A stretch of 64,000 bases of DNA, from the NCBI RefSeq assembly GCF_012568645.1, contig NZ_CP046192.1, forward strand, positions 288,802 through 352,801, read 5' to 3'. The stretch comes from Enterobacteriaceae endosymbiont of Donacia simplex. Its GTDB lineage: Bacteria > Pseudomonadota > Gammaproteobacteria > Enterobacterales > Enterobacteriaceae. The translations under genes were made by a program, and so were the position numbers. Under the pieces are notes generated by a model. The model did not search any database, had not been told where the DNA came from, and saw only the letters and a list, made by a program, of their open reading frames with translations. Shown piece after piece: positions 30,423 to 42,805 of this stretch (position 1 is the stretch's first letter; each line of letters begins with the position of its first letter).

Positions 30423-31055
30423 TTAATTTTTATATTTTTTTGCAACAATATAAATTTCACTTGATTGAGATCTTGAAGCATTAGGTTTTCTAATTTTAAC
30501 TATTTTAAATATAGAATTAATCTTATTATAATATCGGATTAGTTCATGACTTTGAAAAGTTTTTACTAAAAAAATTCCATTATGTTTTAAATGAGAATAA
30601 CATAATTTTAAAGTTAATTCATTTAAATAAATAATCCGAGGTATATCTATTTCTTTTATCCCAGAAATATTAGGAGACATATCAGACATTATCATATGTA
30701 CTTTTATTTTATTAAGTTTTTCTATTATTTTATTAAAAAAAATAGAATTACATATATTACCTTGATAAAAATTAACATTTTTAATATTCTTCATTGGTAA
30801 TATATCACATGAAATAATTTTTCCTTTATTACCAATTTTTAATGAAGCAAAACTAGACCATCCACCAGGGGAAGATCCTAAATCAATTATAGTCATACCT
30901 TTTTTAAAAATTTTATCTATTTTTTCTATTTCTGCTAATTTAAACCATGATCTTGATCTATATTTATTAATATTTTTTTGAACTTTTTTTATATAAAAAT
31001 CTTTAAAATTATTTTTTAACCATATTTTAGATTTTCTATTTTTTTTATAATTCAT
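30423..31055 (-). CDS. rlmE: 23S rRNA 2'-O-methyltransferase RlmE (RrmJ/FtsJ)
   Basis: RlmE methylates the ribose of U2552 in the 23S A-loop late in 50S assembly. The 210 residues match E. coli (209). The SAM site is DLGSSPGGWSSFA, and the catalytic K-D-K triad lies in SRSWFKLAEI, MSDMSPNISG and FLVKTFQ. It is encoded just upstream of ftsH, keeping the rlmE-ftsH pair. No catalytic residue is lost. Confidence 0.97.
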   Translation of the reverse strand: MNYKKNRKSKIWLKNNFKDFYIKKVQKNINKYRSRSWFKLAEIEKIDKIFKKGMTIIDLGSSPGGWSSFASLKIGNKGKIISCDILPMKNIKNVNFYQGNICNSIFFNKIIEKLNKIKVHMIMSDMSPNISGIKEIDIPRIIYLNELTLKLCYSHLKHNGIFLVKTFQSHELIRYYNKINSIFKIVKIRKPNASRSQSSEIYIVAKKYKN

Positions 31056-31206
31056 AAAATTATTTATTTTAGAATATTAAATATTTATTTCATAAAATAA
31101 TTTTTAATAATAGTATCAAAAAATTTTAAATATTACAATTTGTAAAGAATAAACTTATGATATTATTCATATTAAAAAATTATGTTTTATTTTAAATATA
31201 TAATTT

Positions 31207-34200
31207 TTAATTAGCATTTAATAATTCAGTTAAATTAGCAGCAGCAGAATCTGCTGAAGAAATATTATTTGTTTTTTTATCAATATTCTTTTTATTAATA
31301 CGATTTGTATGATAGGAGTATCCAGTTCCTGCAGGAATTAATCTACCTACAATTACATTTTCTTTTAGTCCTTTTAATTTGTCACTTTTTCCTGCTACAG
31401 ATGATTCTGTTAAAACTCTTGTTGTTTCTTGGAAAGAAGCAGCTGAAATAAAAGAAGAAGTAGCTAAAGATGCTTTAGTAATACCTAATAAATCACGATT
31501 ATATAATGCTATATTTTTCCCCTGATCTTTTAATTTTTTATTTTCTGTAATAATTTTAAAAACTTCTACTTGTTCTCCCTCTAAAAAACAAGAATCCCCC
31601 ATTTTTATTATAGTAGCTTTACGTAACATTTGACGTATAATTACTTCTATATGTTTATCATTAATCTTTACGCCTTGTAATCGATAAACATCTTGTACTT
31701 CATTAATTATATAATTAGTAACAGCATTTACACCTCTTAATCTTAAGATATCATGTGGAGATTCAGGACCATCTGAAATAATATCTCCTTTATTAATTAT
31801 TTCACCTTCAAAAATATTTAATTGTCTCCATTTAGGGATCATTTCTTCATATGGTTCTATATCTGAATTCATAGGTGTAATTATTATTCTTCTTTTTCCT
31901 TTTGTTTCTTTACCAAATGAAATAATACCACTAATTTCTGCTAAAATAGCAGCATCTTTAGGTTTTCTTGCTTCAAATAAATCTGCTACTCTTGGAAGTC
32001 CTCCAGTGATATCTTTAGTTCCCCCGGATTCTTGAGGAACTTTTGCCAAAACATCACCTATATTAATTATATTTCCATCTTTTAAATGAATTATAGATTT
32101 ATTAGGTAAAAAATAATGTGCTGGCATATCTGTACCAGGTACAATTATATCTTCATTATTCTTATCTAAAATTTTAATCATAGGTCTAAGATCTCTACCT
32201 AAAGAAGGTCGTTCTGAAGTATCCAATACAACTATAGATACTAATCCTGTTAAATCGTCAGTTTGTTTTATAACAGTTTGTCCTTCTAATATATCAATAA
32301 ATTTTATTTTTCCAGTAACCTCAGTAATAATTGGCATACTATGAGGATCCCAATATGAAACTATTTCACCAGCAATAATATGAGAACCATTTTTTTTTGT
32401 TATGATCGCACCATATGGTATTTTATAACTTTCTATAATTTTATTTAAGTGATCAATAACTTTTAATTCAGCATTTCTAGAAATTACTACTAATTTATTA
32501 GTAGTATTTATAACAGATTTTGTATTTATTAATTTAATAATTCCATTATCTTTAACTTGTATACTAGATTCTGCGGCAGATCTTGAAGCAGCTCCTCCAA
32601 TATGAAATGTTCTCATTGTTAATTGTGTACCCGGTTCACCTATAGATTGAGCTGCAATAACACCTATTGCTTCTCCTTTATTTATAATATGTCCTCTAGC
32701 TAAATCACGACCATAACAATGTGCACATACTCCAAAAGAAGTTTCACAACTAACAACAGATCTTACTTTAATATTATCAATTGAATTTTTTTCTAAAATA
32801 TCACAATATTTTTCATTTAATAATGTATTATTACGAATTAAAATTGTTTTACCATCTGTTTGTACTACATCTTCTGCTGTTACTCTACCTAACACTCTTT
32901 CTCTTAACGATTCTTTTATATCTCCTCCTGTAATAATAGAAGAAATTCTTATTCCTCCTAAAGTATGACAATCATTTTCTGTTATAACTAAATCTTGTGC
33001 TACATCTACTAACCTTCTCGTTAAATATCCAGAATTAGCTGTTTTTAAAGCAGTATCTGCTAATCCCTTTCTAGCACCATGGGTAGATATAAAATATTGT
33101 AAAACATTTAAACCTTCTCTAAAATTAGCAATAATTGGAGTTTCAATAATAGAACCATCAGGTTTGGCCATTAAACCTCTCATTCCAGCTAACTGTCTAA
33201 TTTGTGCTGCAGAACCTCTAGCACCAGAATCTGCCATCATAAAAATATTATTGAAAGAACTTTGTTTAATTAAATTACCTTTCTTATCAATTATTTTTTC
33301 TACTGATAAATTTTTCATCATAGATTTAGCTATTTTTTCATTTGCAGCAGCCCAGATATCAATTACTTTATTATATCTCTCCCCAGAAGTAACAAGACCT
33401 GATTGAAATTGTTCTTGAATTTCATTAACTTCTAATTTTGCTTCATTAATAATTTCAGTTTTATTATTTGGGATAATTATATCATCTATACCAACAGAAG
33501 AACCTGATTTAGTAGCATACTTAAATCCAGTATACATAATTTGGTCAGCAAAAATAACTGTAGCTTTTAATCCTAAAATTCTATAACATATATTAAGAAT
33601 ATTAGAAATATCCTTTTTCCCTAAAGTTTTATTTACCATATGATAAGGTATTCCTTTAGGTACTTGATTCCAAAAAATAGCCCTTCCAATTGTAGTATCG
33701 ACAAGAATATAATTCTTAATCCATTTATTTGTTAATGAATTTTTTGTATATTCTTTAATTTTAACTTTAACACGAGAATGTAAATCTACTTGTCCTGAAT
33801 TATATGCACGTTCTACTTCTTTAGGACCTGTTAATATCATTCCTTCCCCATATGCATTAATTTTATCTTTAGTCATGTAATATATACCTAATACTACATC
33901 TTGTGATGGAACAATAATTGGTTCTCCATTTGCTGGTGATAAAATATTATTAGTAGACATCATTAAAATTCTTGCTTCTAATTGAGCTTCTAATGTTAAA
34001 GGAATATGAACAGCCATTTGATCACCATCAAAATCAGCATTATAAGCTGCACATACTAAAGGATGTAATTGTATTGCTTTACCTTCAATTAGAATAGGTT
34101 CAAAAGCTTGTATACCTAATCTATGTAAAGTAGGTGCTCTATTTAATAAGATAGGATGTTCTTTAATTACTTCTTCTAATATATCCCATACTATTGAGTC

Positions 34201-35412
34201 TTCTTTTTCTACCATTTTTTTTGCAGCTTTAATAGTATTTGCAAAACCTTTAATTTCTAATTTACCATATATAAATGGTTTAAATAATTCTAATGCCATT
34301 TTTTTAGGTAAACCACATTGGTGTAAACGTAAATAAGGACCTACTGTTATAACAGATCTTCCTGAATAATCAACTCTTTTACCTAATAAATTTTGTCTAA
34401 ATCTTCCTTGTTTACCTTTAATCATATCTGCTAATGATTTTAAAGGACGTTTATTAGAACCTGTGATAGCTTTACCTCTTCTTCCATTATCTAGTAATGC
34501 ATCAACAGCTTCTTGTAACATTCTTTTTTCATTTTTTACTATAATATCAGGAGCTGATAATTCTAGTAAACGTTTTAATCTGTTATTACGATTAATAACT
34601 CTACGATATAAATCATTTAAATCTGATGTTGCAAATCTACCTCCATCTAAAGGTACTAAAGGTCTTAAGTCAGGAGGTAATACAGGTAATATATTCATTA
34701 TCATCCATTCTGGTTTATTACCTGAACTTATAAAAGATTCTAATAATTTAATTCTTTTAGCTATTTTTTTTCTTTTAGTTTCTGAATTTGTATTATATAA
34801 TTCATGACGTAATAGTTTACATTCTTGTTTTAAATTAATATTTTTTAATAAATATTGTATAGCTTCAGCTCCTATTTTAGCTTCAAATTCATTTCCAAAT
34901 TCTTCTAATAAATCTAAATACTGTTCTTCAGATAAAATTTGCTTTTTTTTTAATGAGGACATACCTTCTTTAATAACAACATAAGATTCAAAATATAAGA
35001 CTTTTTCTATATCTCTTAAGGGCATATTAAGTAATAAACCTATTCTAGAAGGTAAAGATTTTAAAAACCATATATGAGCAATTGGAGATGCTAATTCAAT
35101 ATGACCCATTCTATCTCGTCTAACTTTAGTTTGCGTAACTTCAACACCACATTTTTCACAAACAACACCTCTATGTTTTAAACGTTTATATTTACCGCAT
35201 AAACATTCATAGTCTTTAATAGGTCCAAAAATACGAGCACAAAATAAACCATCCCTTTCAGGTTTAAAAGTACGGTAATTAATTGTTTCAGGTTTTTTGA
35301 CTTCTCCAAAAGACCAAGATTTTATCATATCAGAAGAAGCTAGAGAAAGTTTTATTGAATCAAATTCTTCTATTTTTTTTTGTGATTTTAAAAAATTAAA
35401 TAAATCTTTCAC
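31207..35412 (-). CDS. rpoC: RNA polymerase beta-prime subunit
   Basis: RpoC is the catalytic clamp subunit of RNA polymerase. The 1401 residues (E. coli 1407) include the zinc ribbon (ECLCGK...VVCEKCGV), the catalytic magnesium site [12 protein letters not shown], the bridge helix and trigger loop region ([19 protein letters not shown]) and the second zinc cluster ([13 protein letters not shown]). The start is GTG at 35412, giving MKDLFNFL, the same start codon as E. coli, with GAGGTAA upstream. It follows rpoB with a 50-bp gap. Confidence 0.99.
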   Translation of the reverse strand: MKDLFNFLKSQKKIEEFDSIKLSLASSDMIKSWSFGEVKKPETINYRTFKPERDGLFCARIFGPIKDYECLCGKYKRLKHRGVVCEKCGVEVTQTKVRRDRMGHIELASPIAHIWFLKSLPSRIGLLLNMPLRDIEKVLYFESYVVIKEGMSSLKKKQILSEEQYLDLLEEFGNEFEAKIGAEAIQYLLKNINLKQECKLLRHELYNTNSETKRKKIAKRIKLLESFISSGNKPEWMIMNILPVLPPDLRPLVPLDGGRFATSDLNDLYRRVINRNNRLKRLLELSAPDIIVKNEKRMLQEAVDALLDNGRRGKAITGSNKRPLKSLADMIKGKQGRFRQNLLGKRVDYSGRSVITVGPYLRLHQCGLPKKMALELFKPFIYGKLEIKGFANTIKAAKKMVEKEDSIVWDILEEVIKEHPILLNRAPTLHRLGIQAFEPILIEGKAIQLHPLVCAAYNADFDGDQMAVHIPLTLEAQLEARILMMSTNNILSPANGEPIIVPSQDVVLGIYYMTKDKINAYGEGMILTGPKEVERAYNSGQVDLHSRVKVKIKEYTKNSLTNKWIKNYILVDTTIGRAIFWNQVPKGIPYHMVNKTLGKKDISNILNICYRILGLKATVIFADQIMYTGFKYATKSGSSVGIDDIIIPNNKTEIINEAKLEVNEIQEQFQSGLVTSGERYNKVIDIWAAANEKIAKSMMKNLSVEKIIDKKGNLIKQSSFNNIFMMADSGARGSAAQIRQLAGMRGLMAKPDGSIIETPIIANFREGLNVLQYFISTHGARKGLADTALKTANSGYLTRRLVDVAQDLVITENDCHTLGGIRISSIITGGDIKESLRERVLGRVTAEDVVQTDGKTILIRNNTLLNEKYCDILEKNSIDNIKVRSVVSCETSFGVCAHCYGRDLARGHIINKGEAIGVIAAQSIGEPGTQLTMRTFHIGGAASRSAAESSIQVKDNGIIKLINTKSVINTTNKLVVISRNAELKVIDHLNKIIESYKIPYGAIITKKNGSHIIAGEIVSYWDPHSMPIITEVTGKIKFIDILEGQTVIKQTDDLTGLVSIVVLDTSERPSLGRDLRPMIKILDKNNEDIIVPGTDMPAHYFLPNKSIIHLKDGNIINIGDVLAKVPQESGGTKDITGGLPRVADLFEARKPKDAAILAEISGIISFGKETKGKRRIIITPMNSDIEPYEEMIPKWRQLNIFEGEIINKGDIISDGPESPHDILRLRGVNAVTNYIINEVQDVYRLQGVKINDKHIEVIIRQMLRKATIIKMGDSCFLEGEQVEVFKIITENKKLKDQGKNIALYNRDLLGITKASLATSSFISAASFQETTRVLTESSVAGKSDKLKGLKENVIVGRLIPAGTGYSYHTNRINKKNIDKKTNNISSADSAAANLTELLNAN

Positions 35413-35462
35413 AAATTTATTACCTCAATTATATTAACTAACAAAATTTTAATATAAAATTA

Positions 35463-38400
35463 TTATTCTGTATTTTCTAAACTTATATTTATACCTAATG
35501 AACGTATTTCTTTAAGTAAAACATTAAAAGATTCTGGAATACCAGCTTCCATCTGATGATTACCATCCACAATATTTTTATACATTTTAGTTCTACCATT
35601 TACATCATCAGATTTAATTGTTAACATTTCTTGTAAAGTATATGCAGCTCCATATGCTTCTAAAGCCCAAACTTCCATTTCTCCAAATCTTTGCCCACCA
35701 AATTGAGCTTTTCCCCCTAATGGTTGTTGCGTTACAAGACTATATGAACCTGTAGATCTAGCATGCATTTTATCATCTACTAAATGATTTAATTTTAACA
35801 TATACATGTATCCTACAGTAACCGGTCTTTCAAAAGCTTCTCCTGTACGTCCATCATATAATTTAATTTGTCCAGAAATTGGTAAACCGGATAATTTTAA
35901 TAATTCTTTTATTTCTTGTTCTTGAGCACCATCAAAAACTGGAGTAGCAATAGGCATTCCTTTTTTTAAATTATTTGCTAATGTATTTATTTCACTATCA
36001 GTAAAATTATCTAAATCTATTTTTTGACGTATATTATTACCAATACTATATGCTTTATGAAGAAAGGTACGTATTTTATCTATCTTTGTTTTTTCTTTTA
36101 ATAAAATATTAATTTTATTTCCAATACCTTTTGCAGCCATGCCTAAATGAGTTTCTAATATTTGTCCTATATTCATTCTAGATGGAACTCCTAATGGATT
36201 TAAAATAATATCAATTGGAACCCCATTTTCATCATAAGGCATGTCTTCTACAGGACAAATTTTAGAAATAACTCCTTTATTTCCATGTCTTCCTGCCATT
36301 TTATCACCTGATTGTATTTGTCTTTTTACAGCTAAATTTACTTTAATAATTTTTAAAATACCAGGTGCTAAATCATTCCCTTGCATAATTTTATTTTTTT
36401 GTAATTTAATTTTTTTTTCAAAAATATCCTTTATTTCTTTATATTGTTTAATAAAATTATCTAATTGATAATTTTTTAATTTTGCTTGTAATAAAATAAT
36501 GAAGTTTATATCAAAAATTTTTATATTTTCTTTTTTAAGAAAATTATTTTTTAATAAAAAATTTTTTATAGTTAATAATATATTTTGTTCAAAAATTTTT
36601 TGTTCAGCAAATAAATCTTCTTTTACTTGCTTTAATTGCATTTCTTCTATTTCTATAGTTCTTTTATCTTTTTTTACACCTTCTCTTGTAAAAATTTGCA
36701 CATCAATAACAGTCCCATATACACCGTTAGGAACACGTAAAGAAGTATCTTTTACATCAGAAGCTTTTTCACCAAAAATAGCACGTAATAATTTTTCTTC
36801 TGGTGATAATTGTGTTTCTCCCTTAGGAGTTACTTTACCTACAAGAATATCTCCATTTTTTACTTCAGCTCCAACATATACAATACCAGATTCATCTAAT
36901 TTAGATAAAGAAGATTCACTAACATTTGGTATATCAGAGGTAATTTCTTCTTGACCTAACTTAGTATCACGAGATATACAAGATAATTCTTGTATATGTA
37001 TAGTAGTAAATTTATCTTCTTGAACAACTTTTTCTGATAATAAAATAGAATCTTCAAAATTATAACCATTCCATGGCATGAAAGCTACTCTCATATTTTG
37101 ACCTAATGCTAATTCTCCTAAATCTGTAGCAGGGCCATCTGCTAATACATCTCCTTTTTTAACTAATTCTCCTAAATTTACGGATGGGATCTGATTAATA
37201 CATGTATTTTGATTTGATCTTATATATTTTTCTAAATGATATATATCTATATCATTTTTAATATTAATAGTATCGTTATTATCTTTTTTTATTATAATAC
37301 GAGAAGCATCTACATATTGTATAATTCCAGAATTTTTTGCAATTACGGTAACACCTGAATCAACTGCTACAATTCTTTCCATTCCAGTTCCTACTAAAGG
37401 TTTTTCTGTTTTTAACGTAGGAACAGCTTGTCTCTGCATATTTGCTCCCATTAAAGCACGATTAGCATCATCATGCTCTAAAAAAGGAATTAAAGAAGCA
37501 CCTATAGAAACAATTTGTTGTGTAGAAACATCCATATAATGAACTTGTTCTTTTTTAAATAAACCTGATTCACCTTTATAACGGCATGTAATAAATTTAT
37601 CAATTATATATTTTTCTTCATTAATATTAGTATTAGCTTGTGCAATAATGAAATTACCTTCTTCTATTGAAGATAAATATTTAATACTATCAGTAACAAA
37701 TCCATTTTTTATTAATCTATATGGTGATTCCAAAAATCCGTATTGATTTGTTCTTGCATATACTGATAAAGAATTTATTAAACCTATATTAGGTCCTTCT
37801 GGAGTTTCAATAGGACATATTCTACCATAATGTGTAGGATGTACATCTCTAACTTCAAAGCCAGCTCTTTCTCTAGTTAATCCTCCAGGTCCTAAAGCAG
37901 AAATACGTCGTTTATGTGTAATTTCTGATAATGGATTATTTTGATCCATAAATTGTGATAATTGACTAGAACAAAAAAATTCCTTTAAAGCAGCAGAAAT
38001 CGGTTTAGCATTAATCATATCTTGAGGTAAGATAGTTTCAATATCTCCTAAAGATAATCTTTCTCTAACTGCTCTTTCAACACGTATTAAACCTATGCGA
38101 AATTGATTTTCTGCCATTTCTCCAATTGAACGAATTCTTCTATTTCCTAAATGATCAATATCATCAATATTTCCAGTACCATTACGGATATTAATTAATT
38201 TTTTAATAACATCAATAATATCTTCTTTACTTAAAATTCCAGAACCAAAAATAGATTTTCTTGATAAAGAACGATTAAATTTCATTCTTCCTACAGGAGA
38301 TAAATCATAACGATCTTCCATGAAAAATAATTTTTTAAATAAAATTTCTGCCGCTTCTTTTGTAGGAGGTTCTCCAGGACGCATCATTCTATAAATTTCT

Positions 38401-39488
38401 ACTAAAGCATCTAACCGTGTAATTGTACTATCTATTTTTAATGTTTCAGAAATATAATTTCCATGATCTAAATCATTAGTAAAAATAGTTTCAATAATAT
38501 TATTATTTTTAAAAATTTGATTAATGATCTCTAGAGATAAAGGAGAATTTGCAGAAATAATTACTTCTCCTGTTGTTGGATTAATATAATCCTTGATAAC
38601 TCTCTTTCCTATCATATATTCTATAGGAATATTTATACATTTTAAATTTTTTTTTTTTAGTTGATTAATATGACGTATTGTAATTCTTTTGCCTTTTTCG
38701 ACATAAGTAATATTGTTAGATTTAATATCGAAAAATGCTGTTTCTCCCCTTAGTCTATCGGGTATTAATAACATTTCTATTTGATTATTTTTTATTTCAT
38801 AAATATCTTTTTCAAAAAAGATATCTAATATTTCTTCTATATCGTAGTTTAAAGCACGTAAAATAACTGTAACCGGTAATTTTCTTCTTCTATCTATACG
38901 TACAAAAATATTATCTTTAGGATCAAATTCAAAATCTAACCAAGAACCTCTATAAGGAATAATACGAGCATTATATAATATTTTTCCTGAAGAATGTGTT
39001 TTACCTTTATCACTATCAAAAAAAACACCTGGGCTTCTATGTAATTGTGAAACAACAACACGTTCAATACCATTAACGATAAAAGTACCATTTTTAGTCA
39101 TTAATGGTATTTCACCCATATATACTTCTTGTTCACGTATGTTTTTAATTGATAATTCAGGTTTTTCTTTATCATAAATAATTAATCGTAATATTACTTT
39201 TATAGGAGCAGAATAAGTCATACCTCTTGTATGACATTCTTTAACACTAAATAGTGATTTTTCTAAACGATAATCTACATATGCTAATTTTGCATGACCA
39301 CTATAACTAGTTATAGGAAATATACTTTTAAATGCAGCTTCTAAACCATATTGTCCTGTAAGATCTTTTTTTATAAATTTTTTAAATGAATCAATTTGGA
39401 TAGATAGTAAATATGGAATATTTAAAACTTGAAGTCTTTTTCCAAAATCTTTACGAATACGTTTTTTTTCAGTTTGAGAATAAACCAT
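35463..39488 (-). CDS. rpoB: RNA polymerase beta subunit
   Basis: RpoB forms the other half of the RNA polymerase active cleft. At 1341 residues it is the same length as E. coli (1342). The protein reads [18 protein letters not shown] at the start; the central cleft region has [21 protein letters not shown] and [19 protein letters not shown] segments, followed by the nucleotide-binding [13 protein letters not shown]. The enterobacterial insertion in the flap-distal part (about 940-1040) is kept but strongly diverged and Lys/Asn-rich. It lies between rplL and rpoC. Confidence 0.99.
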   Translation of the reverse strand: MVYSQTEKKRIRKDFGKRLQVLNIPYLLSIQIDSFKKFIKKDLTGQYGLEAAFKSIFPITSYSGHAKLAYVDYRLEKSLFSVKECHTRGMTYSAPIKVILRLIIYDKEKPELSIKNIREQEVYMGEIPLMTKNGTFIVNGIERVVVSQLHRSPGVFFDSDKGKTHSSGKILYNARIIPYRGSWLDFEFDPKDNIFVRIDRRRKLPVTVILRALNYDIEEILDIFFEKDIYEIKNNQIEMLLIPDRLRGETAFFDIKSNNITYVEKGKRITIRHINQLKKKNLKCINIPIEYMIGKRVIKDYINPTTGEVIISANSPLSLEIINQIFKNNNIIETIFTNDLDHGNYISETLKIDSTITRLDALVEIYRMMRPGEPPTKEAAEILFKKLFFMEDRYDLSPVGRMKFNRSLSRKSIFGSGILSKEDIIDVIKKLINIRNGTGNIDDIDHLGNRRIRSIGEMAENQFRIGLIRVERAVRERLSLGDIETILPQDMINAKPISAALKEFFCSSQLSQFMDQNNPLSEITHKRRISALGPGGLTRERAGFEVRDVHPTHYGRICPIETPEGPNIGLINSLSVYARTNQYGFLESPYRLIKNGFVTDSIKYLSSIEEGNFIIAQANTNINEEKYIIDKFITCRYKGESGLFKKEQVHYMDVSTQQIVSIGASLIPFLEHDDANRALMGANMQRQAVPTLKTEKPLVGTGMERIVAVDSGVTVIAKNSGIIQYVDASRIIIKKDNNDTINIKNDIDIYHLEKYIRSNQNTCINQIPSVNLGELVKKGDVLADGPATDLGELALGQNMRVAFMPWNGYNFEDSILLSEKVVQEDKFTTIHIQELSCISRDTKLGQEEITSDIPNVSESSLSKLDESGIVYVGAEVKNGDILVGKVTPKGETQLSPEEKLLRAIFGEKASDVKDTSLRVPNGVYGTVIDVQIFTREGVKKDKRTIEIEEMQLKQVKEDLFAEQKIFEQNILLTIKNFLLKNNFLKKENIKIFDINFIILLQAKLKNYQLDNFIKQYKEIKDIFEKKIKLQKNKIMQGNDLAPGILKIIKVNLAVKRQIQSGDKMAGRHGNKGVISKICPVEDMPYDENGVPIDIILNPLGVPSRMNIGQILETHLGMAAKGIGNKINILLKEKTKIDKIRTFLHKAYSIGNNIRQKIDLDNFTDSEINTLANNLKKGMPIATPVFDGAQEQEIKELLKLSGLPISGQIKLYDGRTGEAFERPVTVGYMYMLKLNHLVDDKMHARSTGSYSLVTQQPLGGKAQFGGQRFGEMEVWALEAYGAAYTLQEMLTIKSDDVNGRTKMYKNIVDGNHQMEAGIPESFNVLLKEIRSLGINISLENTE

Positions 39489-39593
39489 ATGGTTCCTCAG
39501 TTATCTGATCAATTAAACAATTTAATTAAATTAATATTTATGCTATTAAATATTATTTTATATAAATAAATTTTTATTTAAATTATTAAAAAA

Positions 39594-39959
39594 TTATTTA
39601 ATTTCTATTTCTGCTCCAGAAATTTTTAATTTAGATTCTAAATCTAATGCTTCTGTTTTATTAATAGATTCTTTTAATATTACAGGAGCAGATTCAACTA
39701 AATCTTTAGCTTCTTTTAATCCTAAACCCATTATACTTCTAACGGCTTTGATAACAGAAATTTTATTTTTTCCTATACTTTTTAAGTATATATTAAATTC
39801 TGTTTGTTCTTCTTTTTCGACTTTATCTTGATTACTATTTTTTTCATTTGTTATACTAGAAACACCAAATTTTTTTTCTATAGAACTTATTAATTCCATT
39901 AAATCCATAATTGACATAGATTCTATAGCCTTTATAATTTGCTCTTTAGTTATTGACAT
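39594..39959 (-). CDS. rplL: 50S ribosomal protein L7/L12
   Basis: L7/L12 forms the flexible stalk that recruits translational GTPases. The 121 residues equal the family length. The N-terminal dimerisation helices (MSITKEQIIKAIESMSIMDLMELISSIEKK), a hinge (here Asn/Lys/Glu-rich rather than Ala-rich) and the C-terminal factor-binding domain (GKNKISVIKAVRSIMGLGL, KEAKDLVESAPVILKE) are in place. It follows rplJ, as in the L10 operon. Confidence 0.98.
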   Translation of the reverse strand: MSITKEQIIKAIESMSIMDLMELISSIEKKFGVSSITNEKNSNQDKVEKEEQTEFNIYLKSIGKNKISVIKAVRSIMGLGLKEAKDLVESAPVILKESINKTEALDLESKLKISGAEIEIK

Positions 39960-40006
39960 AATAATACTTTCCTAAAAATAATAATATTTTTTAAAATAAA
40001 ATAAAT

Positions 40007-40495
40007 TTATTTGATATTCTTAATTGCAAGTAAAATTCTAAGAAATTTTCCTATAGAAATATCTTTTATAATTACTATAAAACGTGTTATAGCTTCTTTA
40101 TATGTAGGTAAATCAGCTAAAAGGTTAATATTTTCACTATTTATTATTTTATTATCAAATGCTGCTACTTTAATTTTAAAATTTTCATTTAATTTACTAA
40201 AATTATTAAATAAACGAGCAGCGGCTCCAGGATGTTTTAGTGAATACGCAATTAATATAGGACCTTTTATGAAAGGTTCTAAACATTTAAAATTACTATT
40301 TTTAATAATTAATTTTAATAATTTATTTCTTACAATACTTATAATAATATCATTTTTTCTACTTTTTTTCCTTAATTCATTTAAATTATTACTATTAACA
40401 CCACAAAAATCAGCAATAACAGCTGACAAAGCATGTTTATTTATTTTACTTATTTTTGCAATAATCATTTTTTTTTTTGTAATATTTAATGACAT
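40007..40495 (-). CDS. rplJ: 50S ribosomal protein L10
   Basis: L10 anchors the L7/L12 dimers on 23S rRNA. The 162 residues (E. coli 165) show the N-terminal rRNA-binding domain (ALSAVIADFCGVNSNNLNELRKKSRK, KNTLL-like VRNKLLKL) and PFIKGPILIAYS, with a C-terminal helix for L7/L12. It lies between rplA and rplL. In E. coli L10 represses its own operon; the leader at 40496-40571 is too A/T-rich for me to judge this. Confidence 0.96.
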   Translation of the reverse strand: MSLNITKKKMIIAKISKINKHALSAVIADFCGVNSNNLNELRKKSRKNDIIISIVRNKLLKLIIKNSNFKCLEPFIKGPILIAYSLKHPGAAARLFNNFSKLNENFKIKVAAFDNKIINSENINLLADLPTYKEAITRFIVIIKDISIGKFLRILLAIKNIK

Positions 40496-40571
40496 TCTAA
40501 AATGATTGCACTCCTATTTTTTATTAAAAATTATGATTGTAATATAAAAAAAATTTTTGTAAAGTGAAATA

Positions 40572-41273
40572 TTAATTTACCAAATTTATACAATCTTTTG
40601 TAATTTCTATAGAGAGTCCCATAGTTGATGATATGTATATTTTTTTTATATAATTACCTTTTAATTGTGTTGGTTTATATTTTTTTAAACTTTTTAATAA
40701 AGTTTGTAAATTTTCTTTAATTTTATTATTTTCAAAATTAATTTTTCCTATACTAGCATGAATAATACCGTTTTTATCATTACGAAAATTAATTTGTCCA
40801 TTACGTATTTTTTTTATTGTTTTAGATATATCATTTGTTATTGTACCTAATTTAGGATTAGGCATTAATCCTTTAGGTCCTAAAATAGGTCCTAATTTAC
40901 TAACAATGTCCATTGCTTCTGGTGTAGATATTACTACATCAAATTTTTTTTCACCATTAATAATTTTTGTTGATAAATCATTCATTCCAATTAATTTTAT
41001 TCCTAATTCTTTTGCTTTAATTGCTTCTTTTCCACTAGCAAAAACTGCAAACCTTACTTGTTTCCCAGTACCATTAGGTAAACAAACACTTCCTCTAATA
41101 TTTTGTTCTGTTTTTTTTGTATTTATACCTAAATTAATAGCAATATCAATACTTTCAATAAATTTTACTTTACTTAAATTTTTTAAATTATTAATAGCAT
41201 TATCTATAGAAAATTGATTTTTCAAATTTATGTTTTTAAACATTAAATCCATACGTTTTGTTAATTTTCCCAT
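40572..41273 (-). CDS. rplA: 50S ribosomal protein L1
   Basis: L1 forms the mobile stalk near the E site. The 233 residues (E. coli 234) contain MGKLTKRMD, NLKNLSKVKFIESIDIAINLGI, RGSVCLPNGTGKQVRFAVFA, KLGPILGPKGLMPNPKLGT and a C-terminal YISSTMGLSIEI. It is encoded 3 bp after rplK, keeping the L11 operon arrangement. Confidence 0.98.
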   Translation of the reverse strand: MGKLTKRMDLMFKNINLKNQFSIDNAINNLKNLSKVKFIESIDIAINLGINTKKTEQNIRGSVCLPNGTGKQVRFAVFASGKEAIKAKELGIKLIGMNDLSTKIINGEKKFDVVISTPEAMDIVSKLGPILGPKGLMPNPKLGTITNDISKTIKKIRNGQINFRNDKNGIIHASIGKINFENNKIKENLQTLLKSLKKYKPTQLKGNYIKKIYISSTMGLSIEITKDCINLVN

Positions 41274-41276
41274 TAT

Positions 41277-41705
41277 TTAATCCTCAATAATTAATCCCAT
41301 AGAAAGAGCGGTACCCTTTATAGAAGACATCATAGATTTAATATTTACTCCAGTCATATCAATATATTTTATTTCAGCAATTTTACGAATTTGATCTTGT
41401 GTAATTGTACCAATTTTTTCTATTTTTGGTTTATTTGATCCTTTTTTAATTCCAAGCATTTTTTTTATCATTGCAGATACTGGAGGAGTTTTAGTAATAA
41501 ATGTAAAAGTTTTATCAACATAAATTGTAATTACTACTGGTATAGGAATACCTTTTTCCAAATTACTAGTTTTTGAATTAAAAATATTACAGAAATTCAT
41601 AATATTAACACCATGTTGTCCTAATGCTGGTCCAATAGGAGGACTAGGATTAGCACTACCAGCAGGTACTTGTAATTTTACATAAGTTTTAATTTTTTTT
41701 GCCAT
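41277..41705 (-). CDS. rplK: 50S ribosomal protein L11
   Basis: L11 binds the GTPase-associated centre of 23S rRNA. The 142 residues equal the E. coli length. Typical segments are [53 protein letters not shown] and the C-terminal [16 protein letters not shown]. It lies between nusG and rplA. Confidence 0.98.
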   Translation of the reverse strand: MAKKIKTYVKLQVPAGSANPSPPIGPALGQHGVNIMNFCNIFNSKTSNLEKGIPIPVVITIYVDKTFTFITKTPPVSAMIKKMLGIKKGSNKPKIEKIGTITQDQIRKIAEIKYIDMTGVNIKSMMSSIKGTALSMGLIIED

Positions 41706-41729
41706 ACATATATCTCAGTTAATTAACAT

Positions 41730-42275
41730 TTATCCTTTTTCTACTTGACGAAAATCTAAATCTACAGGAGTAGATCTTCCAAAAATTGATACAGATACCT
41801 TTAATCTACTTTTTTCATAATCTACTTCCTCTACTGTTCCATTAAAATCAGAAAAAGGTCCATCTTTTACTCTAATTATTTCTCCTGGATCAAATATTGT
41901 TTTTGGTCTAGGTTTATCTCCAATTTTCTGTAAACGATTAATAATTATATTTACTTCTTTATCACTAATAGGTAAAGGATTATCAGATTTTCCTCCAATA
42001 AAACCTAAAACTTTAGGTACACTACGTACTAAATGCCAACTTAATTCTTTCATAATCATATGAATTAATATATATCCTGGAAAAAATTTACGATCACTTT
42101 TATATTTTTGTCCTCCACGTATTTCAACTACAGCTTCAGTAGGAACTAAAATTTTACCAAAATAATTATCCATATTATGAATTTTTATATATTCTTTTAA
42201 TGATTGAGCAACACGATGTTCAAAACCAGAACGAGCTTGAATAACATACCATTTTTTTTTTAAAGATTTATTCAT
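41730..42275 (-). CDS. nusG: Transcription termination/antitermination protein NusG
   Basis: NusG bridges the RNA polymerase cleft, aids elongation and couples transcription to Rho or ribosomes. The 181 residues equal the E. coli length. The NGN domain ([30 protein letters not shown]) is followed by the KOW domain ([24 protein letters not shown]). It is two bases downstream of secE, indicating translational coupling. Confidence 0.98.
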   Translation of the reverse strand: MNKSLKKKWYVIQARSGFEHRVAQSLKEYIKIHNMDNYFGKILVPTEAVVEIRGGQKYKSDRKFFPGYILIHMIMKELSWHLVRSVPKVLGFIGGKSDNPLPISDKEVNIIINRLQKIGDKPRPKTIFDPGEIIRVKDGPFSDFNGTVEEVDYEKSRLKVSVSIFGRSTPVDLDFRQVEKG

Positions 42276-42277
42276 TA

Positions 42278-42664
42278 TTATAACCTCGTTCCAGTTAAAA
42301 ATGATATTAAATAAATTAAAAAATTATCTAATATACAAAAAATAATAGAAATTATTGTAATAATTAGTATTATTATTAATGATGTATTCCAAGTATCTTT
42401 ATAAGAAGGCCATATAACTTTACGAGCTTCCATACGTGCATTATATATAAAAGAAAATAATTTTTTACCTTTTTTTGTAAAGGAAATAATAAATATTATT
42501 AATGTTAATATAAAAAACAATAAAATTAAACGAATAGATAAATTTATATTTGGATAATTATAATTTAATACTAAAATAATAACTAATAAAATTGTACTAA
42601 TAAACCATTTTACAATATCTGTAATATATTTATTTATATTTTTTTTAAATTCTATAATATTCAT
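42278..42664 (-). CDS. secE: Preprotein translocase subunit SecE
   Basis: SecE is an essential subunit of the SecYEG channel. The 128 residues (E. coli 127) include three hydrophobic helices (about 14-35, 39-62 and 96-124), as in enteric bacteria, and the conserved amphipathic/cytosolic signature [20 protein letters not shown]. It is followed by nusG. A tuf terminator lies upstream, so secE needs its own promoter; a weak candidate -10 box is at 42706-42711. Confidence 0.95.
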   Translation of the reverse strand: MNIIEFKKNINKYITDIVKWFISTILLVIILVLNYNYPNINLSIRLILLFFILTLIIFIISFTKKGKKLFSFIYNARMEARKVIWPSYKDTWNTSLIIILIITIISIIFCILDNFLIYLISFLTGTRL

Positions 42665-42705
42665 TGTATATTAACCAAAAGAAACTAATATAGAATAATA
42701 TATAA

Positions 42706-42711
42706 ATTATA
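42706..42711 (-). promoter_or_regulatory. Candidate -10 box for secE-nusG-rpl-rpoBC transcription
   Basis: A perfect TATAAT on the minus strand about 42 bp before the secE start and downstream of the tuf terminator. No good -35 box can be seen, and TATAAT arises easily in A/T-rich DNA, so the evidence is position only. Confidence 0.3.
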
Positions 42712-42751
42712 AAGAAACTTTACTAATAATTTATTAAATATTTTAATATTT

Positions 42752-42794
42752 AAAAAAAAAGAATCAAAGGGAGTATTTTCCCTTATCTTCTTTT
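42752..42794 (-). terminator. Rho-independent terminator downstream of tuf
   Basis: On the minus strand a stem AAGGGA/TCCCTT (42784-42779 with 42772-42767) with a 6-nt loop is extended by an outer AAGAA/TTCTT stem across a small internal loop, and is followed by a run of nine T. It begins about 10 bp after the tuf stop. The G/C-containing stem is exceptional for spacers here, so it is almost certainly functional. Confidence 0.85.
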
Positions 42795-42805
42795 ATACAT
42801 ATTAT

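Noticed and set aside
34463..34807. Plus-strand frame of 114 codons
   Set aside because: Antisense to the conserved N-terminal part of rpoC, without recognisable motifs.
36241..36954. Plus-strand frames of 75 and 151 codons
   Set aside because: They are antisense to rpoB, with a composition mirroring the beta-subunit coding strand; no start signals or family motifs.
40011..40505. A 164-codon plus-strand frame covering rplJ
   Set aside because: Exact antisense shadow of a certain ribosomal protein gene; its hydrophobic composition is the complement of Lys/Asn codons.
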